From Nitrospirota bacterium (lineage in GTDB: Bacteria; Nitrospirota; Leptospirillia; Leptospirillales; Leptospirillaceae): DNA of 64,000 nt. A program made the position numbers and the translations under genes. Below the pieces are notes generated by a model. The model was given only the letters and a program-made list of their open reading frames with translations, searched no databases and was not told where the DNA came from. Where the stretch lies: the NCBI GenBank assembly GCA_021801345.1, contig JAJYYA010000024.1, positions 62,001 to 126,000 of the forward strand. The letters run 5' to 3'. Of the stretch, positions 1 through 8,383 are shown piece after piece. The first letter of the stretch is position 1. Every line of letters starts with the position of its first letter.

Positions 1-852
1 TCCGAAGAGCCCGACCAGAGGAACATGGGCGGCATCGGCCATGTGAAGGGGACCTGAGTCGTTTCCCACAAAGACGCGCGCCCTGCGGATCAGCGCATCG
101 AGAAGGCCGACCGGGGTTCCGATCAAGGGAAAGATCCGTCCTTTCCCGACTCCCGAGAGCACAGAGTCCGCCAAAGTTCGTTCTCCTCCTGTGGCGGCGA
201 CGATGACCGCGCCGTCATTTTTTTCCATCCAGAGCGCGGCAAGACGGGCGAATCTGTCCGGAGGCCAGCGCTTGAACCAGTGCCTCCCGCCCGGATGAAG
301 AAAAAGAATCGGAACGGATTCGAGATCCCTCTCCCTGATCCATCTCCCCGCCCGCGCAATCCACTGGGGATCGGGAAAGTAGGCTTTTTCCAGCGACTCT
401 CCCATGGGGATTCCGAGCGCCGAGAGAAGGTGGCCGTGCATTGCGACAATCGACTCGGGGCCGCGGTTGAGGTCGACCGGGATCCGGATCTCCCAGGGGC
501 CCCGGGCAAGGTCGGCAGCCTCTCCCGCCGCTCCCGAACGCCTGGCTCCTGAAGCTCTGGAGAGCCAGCGCGAGCGGTCGGAGACGGTCAGGTCGAGGAG
601 CAGGTCCGGGCGGATCTTCCTGAGAACTCCAGAAAGCCGGACGGTCGAGATCCCCCGTGCAAGGGAGCCGCTTCGGGCCAGGCTGTGGAGCTCCACCCCG
701 GGAAAGCGTTCGAGGGGATAGGTCGTCCCCTCGTTGACGATCGCCACGATCCGGGCCGACCGGTCGAAACTCTGGATCGCCCGGATAAGCGGAACGAGAA
801 GGATCGTATCTCCGAGATAGCGCGTCCGGATGAGCGCCACGGTCAGGGGCAC
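1..852 (-). CDS. Glycosyltransferase family 9 (heptosyltransferase-like), C-terminus cut by window edge
   Basis: Probable ADP-heptose:LPS heptosyltransferase acting at the inner face of the cytoplasmic membrane on LPS core. Visible: N-terminal Rossmann start ALIRTRYLGDTILLVPLIRA, a mid-protein HPGGRHWFKRWP segment, and near the window edge [20 protein letters not shown], the GT9 sugar-nucleotide binding signature. The GTG start at 852 is chosen because GGAGG lies 5 nt upstream; a second in-frame GTG sits at 840. It overlaps the end of the upstream GT9 gene by 10 nt, so it is the distal member of the LPS operon here. About 284 residues are visible; the last 60 or so are missing. The acceptor sugar cannot be told from sequence. 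Confidence 0.9.
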   Translation of the reverse strand, partial: MPLTVALIRTRYLGDTILLVPLIRAIQSFDRSARIVAIVNEGTTYPLERFPGVELHSLARSGSLARGISTVRLSGVLRKIRPDLLLDLTVSDRSRWLSRASGARRSGAAGEAADLARGPWEIRIPVDLNRGPESIVAMHGHLLSALGIPMGESLEKAYFPDPQWIARAGRWIRERDLESVPILFLHPGGRHWFKRWPPDRFARLAALWMEKNDGAVIVAATGGERTLADSVLSGVGKGRIFPLIGTPVGLLDALIRRARVFVGNDSGPLHMADAAHVPLVGLFG

Positions 853-1967
853 GATTCCCTCCGCTCTCCCGAAGGGAGCCCGTTCATTTTTTCGAGTTTC
901 TCCTCCACGGCCTTCCAGACCTTTTCGCACGAGATCTCCTGCATGCACCGGTTGTCCGGACAGTGGTTGGCGAAGGCCTGGCAAGGCTGACATGCGAGGC
1001 TCGCCTTGAGAAAACCTCCCCGGAACGGGGCATAGGAGACGTGGTCGCCCGGGCCGAAAAGGACGAGGACCTCCCGTCCCACGGCCTGTGCCAGGTGGAG
1101 GGGCCCGGAGTCGTTGCCGAGGATCCCCGAACTGAGCTGACAGAGTCCCTTGAGGGAACCGAAGGGAAGTTCCTCGTAAAAAAAGACCCCTTCCCGGTCC
1201 CTGAGCGCCTCTCTCACAGCCTCCAATTGGGGGTGGTCGCTCACGGCTCCGAGGCAGAGTACCCCGAAGCCCCGGGCAAGAAGGCGTCGCGCGATTTCGG
1301 CAAAGCGGTCGGGGGGCCAGTTCTTGGAGGGGATCCCCGAGCCGCAGAAAAAAATCCAGAAGGCACGGCCGTCCGGAAGGTCTCTGGAAAGAATCTCCCT
1401 GGCGGAGGCGACATTCTCTTCCGAGACGCGAAGGGAGGGGGGATGAGAGCGGTGATGAGCACAGAAGGAGTCTTTTTCCAGGGCTCGGAGCCGGGAGGCG
1501 AGATAGTCCATGCGGTCGACTGTAAGCGCCAGCTGGATCGGAGGGGTGGCAGTCAGGGTAAAGACGCGGCGGTCGAGCCGGCGTTGACCCGGGAAGGTTC
1601 TGTCGACAAAGCCCACGCGGTGTCGGGCTCCTGTGGCGAGAGCGATGATCCTTGACCGGGGGCCCCTGGAAAAAAAATCCACCGTCAGATCGTAGCCGGT
1701 CTCTCTCAGGGAGCGCAGAAACTGAAAGTACCGGGAGTGGTAAGAGAAAAAGGAGGTCCCTTTTCGCTCGGGAAGCGCATAGACATGGTCGAGGGAGGAT
1801 TCCTCGTCGAGAAGTCGGTCGTACGGTCTTCGCGTCAGGTAGTCGATCCGGGCGCCGGGAAAGCGCTCCCTGAGAGCGGAGAGGACCCCTGTCGTGAGAA
1901 TGACGTCTCCCATGGTCCGGATCCCGATCAGGAGAACTCTCTCGATGGATCCGCCGGAGGGGATCAG
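843..1967 (-). CDS. Glycosyltransferase family 9 (heptosyltransferase-like)
   Basis: Second GT9 enzyme of the cluster. Motifs: N-terminal [20 protein letters not shown], a central [15 protein letters not shown] segment, [14 protein letters not shown] and the Cys-rich C-terminal segment [18 protein letters not shown] typical of heptosyltransferases. The frame stays open upstream to 2204, but that part overlaps the UPF0434 gene and is unlikely to be coding. No ATG, GTG or TTG lies at the right place. The best start is a CTG at 1967 that overlaps the UPF0434 stop (CTGA) and has GGAAGG 6 nt upstream; an ATG at 1913 would remove the first beta strand. Length about 374 residues, normal for the family. 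Confidence 0.85.
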   Translation of the reverse strand: MIPSGGSIERVLLIGIRTMGDVILTTGVLSALRERFPGARIDYLTRRPYDRLLDEESSLDHVYALPERKGTSFFSYHSRYFQFLRSLRETGYDLTVDFFSRGPRSRIIALATGARHRVGFVDRTFPGQRRLDRRVFTLTATPPIQLALTVDRMDYLASRLRALEKDSFCAHHRSHPPSLRVSEENVASAREILSRDLPDGRAFWIFFCGSGIPSKNWPPDRFAEIARRLLARGFGVLCLGAVSDHPQLEAVREALRDREGVFFYEELPFGSLKGLCQLSSGILGNDSGPLHLAQAVGREVLVLFGPGDHVSYAPFRGGFLKASLACQPCQAFANHCPDNRCMQEISCEKVWKAVEEKLEKMNGLPSGERRESCP

Positions 1968-2146
1968 GGGCGGCCTTCCGTGACGGGAAGGGCCTCCTCG
2001 ACGAGCATGACGGGGATATCGTCCTTGACCGGGAAGAGAAGGCTGCAGGCGTGGCAAGCCAGGCCGGGAGGGGCTTCCGAGAGCGTCAACGGTCCCCGGC
2101 ACTGGGGGCAGACAAGAATGGAAAGAAGAAAGGGATCGATGGTCAA
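1964..2146 (-). CDS. UPF0434/Trm112-like zinc-ribbon protein
   Basis: Small protein of about 60 residues with CPQC and a second HAC segment ([13 protein letters not shown] then [20 protein letters not shown]), the pattern of the YcaR/Trm112 family. Trm112 activates methyltransferases in other domains of life; the bacterial role is unclear, and these genes often sit in LPS loci near lpxK or kdsB. The TTG at 2146 is chosen because GGAGG lies 6 nt upstream; an in-frame GTG at 2176 gives a longer version without a clear ribosome site. The second pair appears to have only one Cys (HAC), so metal binding may be atypical. It is coupled to the following GT9 gene. Confidence 0.8.
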   Translation of the reverse strand: MTIDPFLLSILVCPQCRGPLTLSEAPPGLACHACSLLFPVKDDIPVMLVEEALPVTEGRP

Positions 2147-2318
2147 GGAAGGCCTCCGGAGAAAAAAGGGGGACACGCCGGCCTCTCTGTCCGGGTGTCC
2201 TCAAAGGGATGTTTTCCTAGAAGGATAGCACGAAGATAAGGGAGGAATACAGAGTCAAAAAGTGTTCCGGTCCGGAAGGGCCGCACAAGAAGAACGCCCC
2301 GTTGCCCGATCTCCGCGA

Positions 2319-2918
2319 CTAAAAGATGTGGCGCCTTTTGAGGTAGAGATCGACCGCCTCTGAAAAAGATCTGACGAGCGTCGTGTTCGATTCCGGATGT
2401 GCGGGGGGCGTCTCGCTTTCGCCGAGGATCCGGTAGCCTTCTTTGCACCCGGCCGCCCGTCCTGCGGCGATGTCCCGGTCGGCATCTCCGATGAGGGCGC
2501 TTTGAGAAGGATCTCCGAAGAGATCGGACAGCGCCCGGAGAAGAAGTCCCGGAGCGGGTTTCCGGCAGTCGCAGTCCCTCACGAGAGAGACGAGCGTCCG
2601 GCCGTCCGGCCGGGGGATCTCCTCCGGCCGAATGTGCGGACAGTAGTAGATCCCGGAGATCTGGGCGCCTTCGGCTTCGAAAAGCTCCATGAGCCGTGCG
2701 TGGGCTTCGGGGACGAAGCTTTCGGGAAAGAGCCCTCTTGCCACCCCCGACTGGTTTGTGACGATCGCCACGGGGATCCCCGCCCGGTTGAGGCGCACGA
2801 TCGCCTCTGCCACGCCAGGAAGGAGCGCGATCTCCGAAATTCGGGAGAGGTAGGGGACGTCCCGGATGAGGGTTCCGTCGCGGTCGGCCAGGACGATCGG
2901 CCGTCTTTTCTCGTTCAT
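2319..2918 (-). CDS. gmhB: D-glycero-D-manno-heptose 1,7-bisphosphate 7-phosphatase
   Basis: HAD-family phosphatase that makes heptose 1-phosphate for ADP-heptose, the donor of the neighbouring GT9 enzymes. HAD motif I is ADRDGTLI (both Asp), motif II is IVTNQSG, and the GmhB zinc loop (YYCPHIRPE then CDCRKP) is present, with motif IV GDADRDIAAGRAAG. The ATG at 2918 is preferred over the open frame to 3002, since the protein then starts MNEKRRPIVLADRDGTL; it overlaps the waaF-like stop by 4 nt. 199 residues, the usual length. First HAD nucleophile reads DRDGT rather than the common DRDGV/T, which is normal. Confidence 0.93.
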   Translation of the reverse strand: MNEKRRPIVLADRDGTLIRDVPYLSRISEIALLPGVAEAIVRLNRAGIPVAIVTNQSGVARGLFPESFVPEAHARLMELFEAEGAQISGIYYCPHIRPEEIPRPDGRTLVSLVRDCDCRKPAPGLLLRALSDLFGDPSQSALIGDADRDIAAGRAAGCKEGYRILGESETPPAHPESNTTLVRSFSEAVDLYLKRRHIF

Positions 2919-3955
2919 GCGCTCTCCGTAAGAAGGCGGAGGATCTCCCCTCTGACCTGTTCGGGGGAGAGACCCTCCATGCAGCGGTGGTCGATGGGAC
3001 ACTCCCGGAGAAAGCAGGGAGAGCAGGCGACCTTGTGGATCAAGACGGAGAAACGGCTTCCTCCGGGCCCCGGCACGGGCCCCGTCGCGGAGGGATCGGT
3101 GGGTCCGAAGAGGGCGACGCCCGGCCGGCCTGCGGCTCCGCCGAGATGCATCATTCCCGAGTCGTTTGTCAAAAGAAGCGTACAGAGAGAGAGAAGAGCG
3201 GCGCTTTCGGCAAGGGAGAGGGCCCCGGCGAGCGAGACGAGCCGCGGCGACCCTATCGCCTCTTCAAGAACCCTGGCCATCGGCCGGTCGGCCTTCCCCG
3301 AAAAGAGGAGGACGGTAAGGTCGGGAATTTCGCCGATGAGCTCCGAAAGGAGTCTGACGAAGTGGGCCGAGGGCCAGGTCTTGGCCCGTCCGTAAAAGGC
3401 CCCGGGGTTCACGGCCAGGACCGGTCCCCCCACCGGAACGATCTTTTCGAACCTCTTTCCCGCCTCCGCCAGCTGCCCGGGAGAAAAGTCCAGGCGAGGA
3501 GAGGCGTAGGAGGCCTCCGGAGCCAGCGCTTTTACGAGGGACTCGTGATAGGTCGACTGGTGGAGACCCAGGGCCTTCCATTGACTGTAGGAGAGAGGCT
3601 CCGTCAATAGGGGCGATCGCCCCTCGGAGCCAAATCCCACCCGCCGGGGGGCTATCCTGACAGACTCGAGGGCGCTCGAAAAGGAGCGGGGAAGGATCAG
3701 GGCCAGGTCGAAGCGTTCCCGGGGGACATTTTTTGAGAAGAGAAAAAGGGGGTTGCGGGAGAAAAGGGGAACGACGCGGTCGACGGCCGAGGAGAGGCGA
3801 TAGACGTCGGCCGTGGCCTCGGGGGCCCCCACTGTTACCTCAAGATCCGGGCGGACGGCCCGAAGGCCCTGGAGAGCCCCCAGAGAGAGGACGGCATCGC
3901 CGATCCAGTTGAGGCCGCGGACATAGATCCGGCTTCCCTGCGGGAGTCCTCTCAC
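2915..3955 (-). CDS. waaF: LPS heptosyltransferase II (WaaF-like)
   Basis: GT9 enzyme transferring the second heptose to the LPS inner core. The N-terminal signature RGLNWIGDAVLSLGAL matches the NWxGD form found in heptosyltransferase II. Later come NPGAFYGRAKTWP, LTNDSGMMHLGGAAG, ALFGPTDPSATGP and the Cys segment CSPCFLRECPIDHRCM. The GTG at 3955 overlaps the upstream stop (GTGA). The frame is open to 4426 but that segment is out of register with the real gene there. 346 residues. Assignment to WaaF is by motif only and was not tested by alignment. Confidence 0.85.
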   Translation of the reverse strand: MRGLPQGSRIYVRGLNWIGDAVLSLGALQGLRAVRPDLEVTVGAPEATADVYRLSSAVDRVVPLFSRNPLFLFSKNVPRERFDLALILPRSFSSALESVRIAPRRVGFGSEGRSPLLTEPLSYSQWKALGLHQSTYHESLVKALAPEASYASPRLDFSPGQLAEAGKRFEKIVPVGGPVLAVNPGAFYGRAKTWPSAHFVRLLSELIGEIPDLTVLLFSGKADRPMARVLEEAIGSPRLVSLAGALSLAESAALLSLCTLLLTNDSGMMHLGGAAGRPGVALFGPTDPSATGPVPGPGGSRFSVLIHKVACSPCFLRECPIDHRCMEGLSPEQVRGEILRLLTESA

Positions 3956-5070
3956 GGCCTTCCCCCGCCGGAGGGGGCAAACCGTTCGAGAAGGCGGGAG
4001 GCATGGAGAAAGGCCTGCGAAGGGGTCAGACTGACCTGGCAGGTCATGTGATCGCAACGTTGCCGGAAGTCTCCGCAGGGGGAGCACGGAAGATCTTCCC
4101 GCAGAACAAGATTTCTTGCGGAATCGCCAAAAGGGCCGGTCCTTCGGGGATCGGAGGAGCCGAAGAAGGAGAGCGTGGGCGTTCCCGCAAGTGCCGCCAT
4201 GTGGAGGGGGCCGGAGTCGTTTCCGATAAAGAGAACGGCCCGGGAGAGAAAGAACGGGAGAAGATCGAGAGGTACGCGTCCCGGTAGGAGAGGGACCGAG
4301 ACGGAGGATCGGGTCGCGATCTCCTCCATCAGCGGCCTCTCTCCCCGGTCCCCCACGAGGACCGTTCGGGGATACCCCGCCTTGGACAGGGAGCGGATGA
4401 GTTCGGCGAAGTAGACAGAAGGCCACCGCTTGCTGTCGCGCCGGGCCCCGGGATGGATCGCAACAAACGGCTCGCCCGGCAGAAGCCCCGCCTCCCGAAG
4501 GATCTCGTCGATCTTCCTCCGGTCCTCCTCGCCAAAGCGGAGCGCGACCGGAGGAGGCGCAAAAGGCCCCGGGAGCCCGAGAGCCTCCAGAAAGAGGAGA
4601 TTGCGCGAGACGGCATGGAGAGGGGAGGCAAGACCCTCCGGAACGCGAACCCGGCCTGAGTAGAAAAAGGGAGCCCCTTCCCGGGCGTTTTCAAAGCCCA
4701 GAACGGGGCAGGAAGAGACGGAGCGGGCGGCGAGACGGGAGAGAAGCGCCGAGCGCAGAAGCCCCTGGGCATCGAGGACGGCGTCGTAGGGCCGCTCACG
4801 GAGAGCGGAGAGAAGATCCCCCATCTTCCGGAAGAACGCCCTTCGGCCGAAGTCGCGCCGGGGGAAGGCCAGGACCCGGGCGATATCGGGATGGCGAGAG
4901 ACCAGAGGAACAAATTCTCCGTTGGCCACCCAGTCGATCGAGATCCCGGGAACGGCCCGGGAGAGGGCCGACGCCAGCGGGAAGGCGTGGAGGATGTCCC
5001 CTAAGGAGGAGGGCTTGACGATCAGGAGGCGTCTTAGTCCACTCATGGGGAGTCCCTGAAAAGAACTCAT
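3952..5070 (-). CDS. waaC: LPS heptosyltransferase I (WaaC-like)
   Basis: GT9 enzyme, likely adding the first heptose to Kdo. The N-terminus LLIVKPSSLGDILHAFPLAS matches the WaaC form, followed by [29 protein letters not shown] and FFGSSDPRRTGPFG. The C-terminal CSPCGDFRQRCDHMTC segment is conserved in the family. 372 residues from the ATG at 5070, which overlaps the stop of the next upstream gene by 4 nt; a second ATG eight codons in is also possible. It sits between two other GT9 genes and is translationally coupled to both. Confidence 0.85.
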   Translation of the reverse strand: MSSFQGLPMSGLRRLLIVKPSSLGDILHAFPLASALSRAVPGISIDWVANGEFVPLVSRHPDIARVLAFPRRDFGRRAFFRKMGDLLSALRERPYDAVLDAQGLLRSALLSRLAARSVSSCPVLGFENAREGAPFFYSGRVRVPEGLASPLHAVSRNLLFLEALGLPGPFAPPPVALRFGEEDRRKIDEILREAGLLPGEPFVAIHPGARRDSKRWPSVYFAELIRSLSKAGYPRTVLVGDRGERPLMEEIATRSSVSVPLLPGRVPLDLLPFFLSRAVLFIGNDSGPLHMAALAGTPTLSFFGSSDPRRTGPFGDSARNLVLREDLPCSPCGDFRQRCDHMTCQVSLTPSQAFLHASRLLERFAPSGGGRP

Positions 5071-6299
5071 GCCCCCCCTCCCCCTTCGGCAGAGCGGGAA
5101 CCGATGAGGCGGGAGAGCCCCGCCCTCTCCTGCTCCCCGAGGATCCGGCCAAAGGCCTCCGTCACCGCGGAGGGGGTGAGGCGGCTCTGGCAGGGAGTTC
5201 CTATCGGGCAGCGCCTCAACATGCAGGGTTGGCAGGGAAGACCGGCGGTCAGGACAGCCCCGCTTCTCCCGTAGATCTCTTCTTCTCCGGGCCTTCTCCG
5301 GGGACCGAAGGGGCCCAGCCGGACAGGGTCGGTGGGACCGAAAAGAGCGACGACGCGAGCGCCCACGGCCGCGGCGATGTGCATGGGGCCGGAGTCGACG
5401 GCCAGAACAGCCTCGGAGAGGGCCAGGACGATCGCCAGCTCCCGGAGAGTCAAGGTTCCCAGAAGAGCCCTGTGGGTGCTCTGACCCGTCGCGGGAAGAC
5501 CCTCGAGAATTGTTCGTGCAAACTCCTCCTGAAAGGCCCCTCCGGCACCCGCGACAAGGATGCGAAATCCCCTTCCGGCGATCTCCCGCGCGACCTTTTT
5601 CCAGGAATCGACTGACCAGCTTCGGGTCGGCCAGCTGGCGAACGGGTGAATCAACACGAAGGGGACGGTGCCGACCTTCTCCCGCGCCGACCGGATCTCG
5701 TCCTCTCCAAAAACAAGGCCGGTCGATTCCGGAGGAAGCGGGACGCCGAGGAGCTCCCGAACGACAAGAAGGTGGCGTTCCACAAGATGGAGGCCGGAGT
5801 GGGTAAGGGGGACCTGCCGGGAGAAGAGTCCAGCGCCCTCCTTCATCCGCCCGTAGGTCGAGGGGGAACCGAGCTTTGTCGCACCGCGGGCGAGCCCCGT
5901 GGCGATGCCGGACTTGAGAAGCCCCTGAAAGTCCAGGACGGCGGCATAGGGACGACGCCTGAGCGTCCGGATCAAAGAGGAAAGCTCGCGAACGGCCCGA
6001 AGCGGGTGGCCCCCTTTAAAGAGCCCGGAGATCTTCGATCGCTCGAAGAGAATGATCTCCCGGAGATGGGGATGGCCGTGCAGAAGATCCGCGCACCGGT
6101 CCTCCACGATCCAGTCGATCGACACATCCGGCCGCGCCCGGGCAAGCGCTACGACCGAAGGAAGCGTGAAGACGACATCGCCGATGCGACCGAAGAGAAC
6201 GACAAGGACCGCGCTTCCTTTTGGAAGTCGGAGTCGTCCGGGAAGCGGGGATTCCGCCGTCTGGGAGTTTTTTGAAAGAGGGGCAAAGAGGGTGGTCAA
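5067..6299 (-). CDS. Glycosyltransferase family 9 (heptosyltransferase-like)
   Basis: Fifth GT9 gene of the window. VLVVLFGRIGDVVFTLPSVV at residues 30-49, IHPFASWPTRSW in the middle, AVDSGPMHIAAAVGARVVA and LFGPTDPVRLGPFG later, and CQPCMLRRCPIGTPCQ near the end. The only usable start in frame is the TTG at 6299, because a TAA lies seven codons upstream; this leaves about 28 residues before the Rossmann fold and no clear ribosome-binding site. 410 residues, a little long. The gap to the acyltransferase gene is 45 nt, the first real gap in this part of the operon. Confidence 0.85.
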   Translation of the reverse strand: MTTLFAPLSKNSQTAESPLPGRLRLPKGSAVLVVLFGRIGDVVFTLPSVVALARARPDVSIDWIVEDRCADLLHGHPHLREIILFERSKISGLFKGGHPLRAVRELSSLIRTLRRRPYAAVLDFQGLLKSGIATGLARGATKLGSPSTYGRMKEGAGLFSRQVPLTHSGLHLVERHLLVVRELLGVPLPPESTGLVFGEDEIRSAREKVGTVPFVLIHPFASWPTRSWSVDSWKKVAREIAGRGFRILVAGAGGAFQEEFARTILEGLPATGQSTHRALLGTLTLRELAIVLALSEAVLAVDSGPMHIAAAVGARVVALFGPTDPVRLGPFGPRRRPGEEEIYGRSGAVLTAGLPCQPCMLRRCPIGTPCQSRLTPSAVTEAFGRILGEQERAGLSRLIGSRSAEGGGGA

Positions 6300-6344
6300 A
6301 CGGGGATCTCGCGGGGTTTATCTCGGGTCTTCCTCACTATTGTA

Positions 6345-7316
6345 TCACGGAGCGGGGTCGGGACCCACCAGAGACCCACTTTTTTCCGTCTGCCGGGGGA
6401 GCTCCTCCGGAGGACGGGTTTTCCACCTCCGGTGCATCCAGATCCACTGCTCCGGATGCTCGTGCACGAAGGCGGAAAGCGCCTGACTGTAGCGGAAGGT
6501 CATCCGGGAGACAGCCTCCTCCGTCACAAGATCCGGCTCGGGAGGGATCGGCGCCAGAATGCGTATTTGAAAGCGTCCGTCCGGCTTTCTGTGGCAGACA
6601 GAAGGGAACACGGGAAGATTGGTCAAAAGGGAGAGGCGGGCAAGGCTCGTGTAGGTCGCCGCCGGACGTCCCAAAAAGGGGGTGAAGACCCCCTCCTCCT
6701 GCCCCGCGTTCTGATCGAGAAGGACGATCAAAACATCCCCGGCCCGGAGGGCCCTGATCAGGGGCTTGGGGCCAAGATCGGCCAAGATGGAGGCCCCCTT
6801 GCCGAACTCTCTCCGGTGGCGATCGACGAAGTCGTTTACCGCAGGACTCTTGATCCGGCGGATAAGGGGATGGAAGCGACCGGGGGCCTCTATGGACAGT
6901 CTCCTGAGGGCGATCTCCCAGTTCCCGATGTGGCCTGTCAGAAGAAGAACTCCCCGGCCTTTGGCCAATTCGGCGCGAAGGCGCTCGAGCCCGTCGACCC
7001 GGACCCGCTCCGAAATCTCTTGGTCCGAGAGCTTCGGAAGACGAAGAAACTCCGCCCCCAGACGACCGAAGTGCCGAAAGACCCGCTTTTCGAAACGCCT
7101 CTCCTCCGTTCGGCCGGTGAGGGCAAGATCGGAGAGGGAGAGGTTTTCCCGAAGGATCCGGCGTTTTCCGGAAAGAAGGATCCGGAGAAGGTCGCCGGTT
7201 CGCTCCCCCAAAAAAATGGCCGCCGGCTCAGGAATCCGGCAAAAGACCTCTCTTGTGAAGCTCAAAAGGGCGGTCGTCAGGCGATAGCTCAGGCTCCTAG
7301 GAGAGGCGTCCTTCAC
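6345..7316 (-). CDS. lpxL: Lipid A biosynthesis acyltransferase (LpxL/HtrB type)
   Basis: Inner-membrane acyltransferase adding a secondary acyl chain to Kdo-lipid A. The catalytic HX4E motif is seen as TGHIGNWEIAL near residue 125, followed by DQNAGQEEGVFTPFLGRPA, which matches the LpxL core. 323 residues, usual length. GTG start at 7316 overlaps the lpxK stop (GTGA). The position directly after waaA and lpxK supports a late acylation step. Whether it acts as LpxL or LpxM cannot be told; only one such gene is in the window. Confidence 0.88.
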   Translation of the reverse strand: MKDASPRSLSYRLTTALLSFTREVFCRIPEPAAIFLGERTGDLLRILLSGKRRILRENLSLSDLALTGRTEERRFEKRVFRHFGRLGAEFLRLPKLSDQEISERVRVDGLERLRAELAKGRGVLLLTGHIGNWEIALRRLSIEAPGRFHPLIRRIKSPAVNDFVDRHRREFGKGASILADLGPKPLIRALRAGDVLIVLLDQNAGQEEGVFTPFLGRPAATYTSLARLSLLTNLPVFPSVCHRKPDGRFQIRILAPIPPEPDLVTEEAVSRMTFRYSQALSAFVHEHPEQWIWMHRRWKTRPPEELPRQTEKSGSLVGPDPAP

Positions 7317-8383
7317 GGAAGCCTCCTATGGATGAGCCGGAAAAGGATCTCCTCCCACGAGGGGAGGTCGAGAAGAAGGCTCTCCCCTTCGAGAACCCCG
7401 ACGGGAAGAGAGGTCTCCGGAAGATGCGTCCACTTGATGCGGTCCTTTTCCGTGGTGAGAAGGATTTCGGCCCCCTCTTTCGCCGCCTCCCGGGAAAATC
7501 TCCGGATCTTTTCCCGGGTCGAAGCGTCAAAGGGGGCATGGTCGGGAAGGGCCAGAAGCCCCTGTATGCGAGCTCCGACTTTGAGAAGCGCCTCTTCGAC
7601 TCGCCCGGGGTTTGCGATACCGGCGACCAGGGCCACCGTCTTCTGCGAGAGGCTCTCCAGGGGAGTTCTCGCCCCTCCGTCGAAGTCGTAAAACCCTGAA
7701 AGATGGAACTGTGTCCGGAGGATTGGCCGCATCTTCCCGGGGCCGACGCTCCGGGCAAGATTTGAGAGGAGCTCTCCTGAGACCTCCCTCTTCTGCCCCT
7801 CTCCCAGCACCCAATGAGTGGCCCGCGAAAGGACCCCGGGAGCCTCCCTCAAAGGGCCGGCCGGAAGAAGGTCGCCGAGACCCATCGGCCGTCGGAGCAT
7901 CTCTCCGGGGAGAAAGACAAGGGAGAGATCAGGACAAACCTCCAGAGACTGGAAGCCGTCGTCGAGAAAGACGATGTCGCAGAGGCCGGAGAGTCTGCGC
8001 ATCCCGGCTCTGCGGTCGGCGGCCACGGCGACGGAGGTGCCCGGGACCTTTTTGACGATGAGGGCCGGTTCGTCGCCGGCCTCCTCGACTCCGACGAGGA
8101 GACCCTCCCCTCGGGAGACAAGAAGATCGGTCCCCGGATTCACCCGGCCGTATCCCCGGGAGACGACGCCGGGTCGTTTCCCCAACGCCAGGACCTTTCG
8201 GCAAAGGGCCGCAACGAGGGGGGACTTTCCCGTGCCTCCGGCCTCGATATTGCCGATACTGACGACGGGTACGGAAAATCGTTCCCGACTGAGAAGACCA
8301 CACTCGTATCCCCCGCGAAAGAGCCCGACTCCTGCGCCGTAAAGAAGGGCCAGCGGGGTGGCCAAAGGACCGAGCGGCCTCAT
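7313..8383 (-). CDS. lpxK: Tetraacyldisaccharide 4'-kinase
   Basis: Phosphorylates the 4' position of the lipid A disaccharide at the inner membrane. The P-loop VSIGNIEAGGTGKSPLVA is characteristic of LpxK, followed by RPGVVSRGYGR and VFLDDGFQSLEV. The N-terminus (ATPLALLYGAGVGLF) is the short membrane anchor seen in the family. 356 residues, normal. ATG at 8383 overlaps the waaA stop (ATGA). Confidence 0.93.
   Translation of the reverse strand: MRPLGPLATPLALLYGAGVGLFRGGYECGLLSRERFSVPVVSIGNIEAGGTGKSPLVAALCRKVLALGKRPGVVSRGYGRVNPGTDLLVSRGEGLLVGVEEAGDEPALIVKKVPGTSVAVAADRRAGMRRLSGLCDIVFLDDGFQSLEVCPDLSLVFLPGEMLRRPMGLGDLLPAGPLREAPGVLSRATHWVLGEGQKREVSGELLSNLARSVGPGKMRPILRTQFHLSGFYDFDGGARTPLESLSQKTVALVAGIANPGRVEEALLKVGARIQGLLALPDHAPFDASTREKIRRFSREAAKEGAEILLTTEKDRIKWTHLPETSLPVGVLEGESLLLDLPSWEEILFRLIHRRLP

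Noticed and set aside
843-2204. GT9 gene starting at the TTG 2204
   Set aside because: The first 80 codons lie over the UPF0434 gene and read as Arg/Pro-rich noise.
6320-6360. Promoter ahead of the GT9 gene at 6299
   Set aside because: The minus strand has a good -10 (TACAAT) but no acceptable -35 at the right distance.
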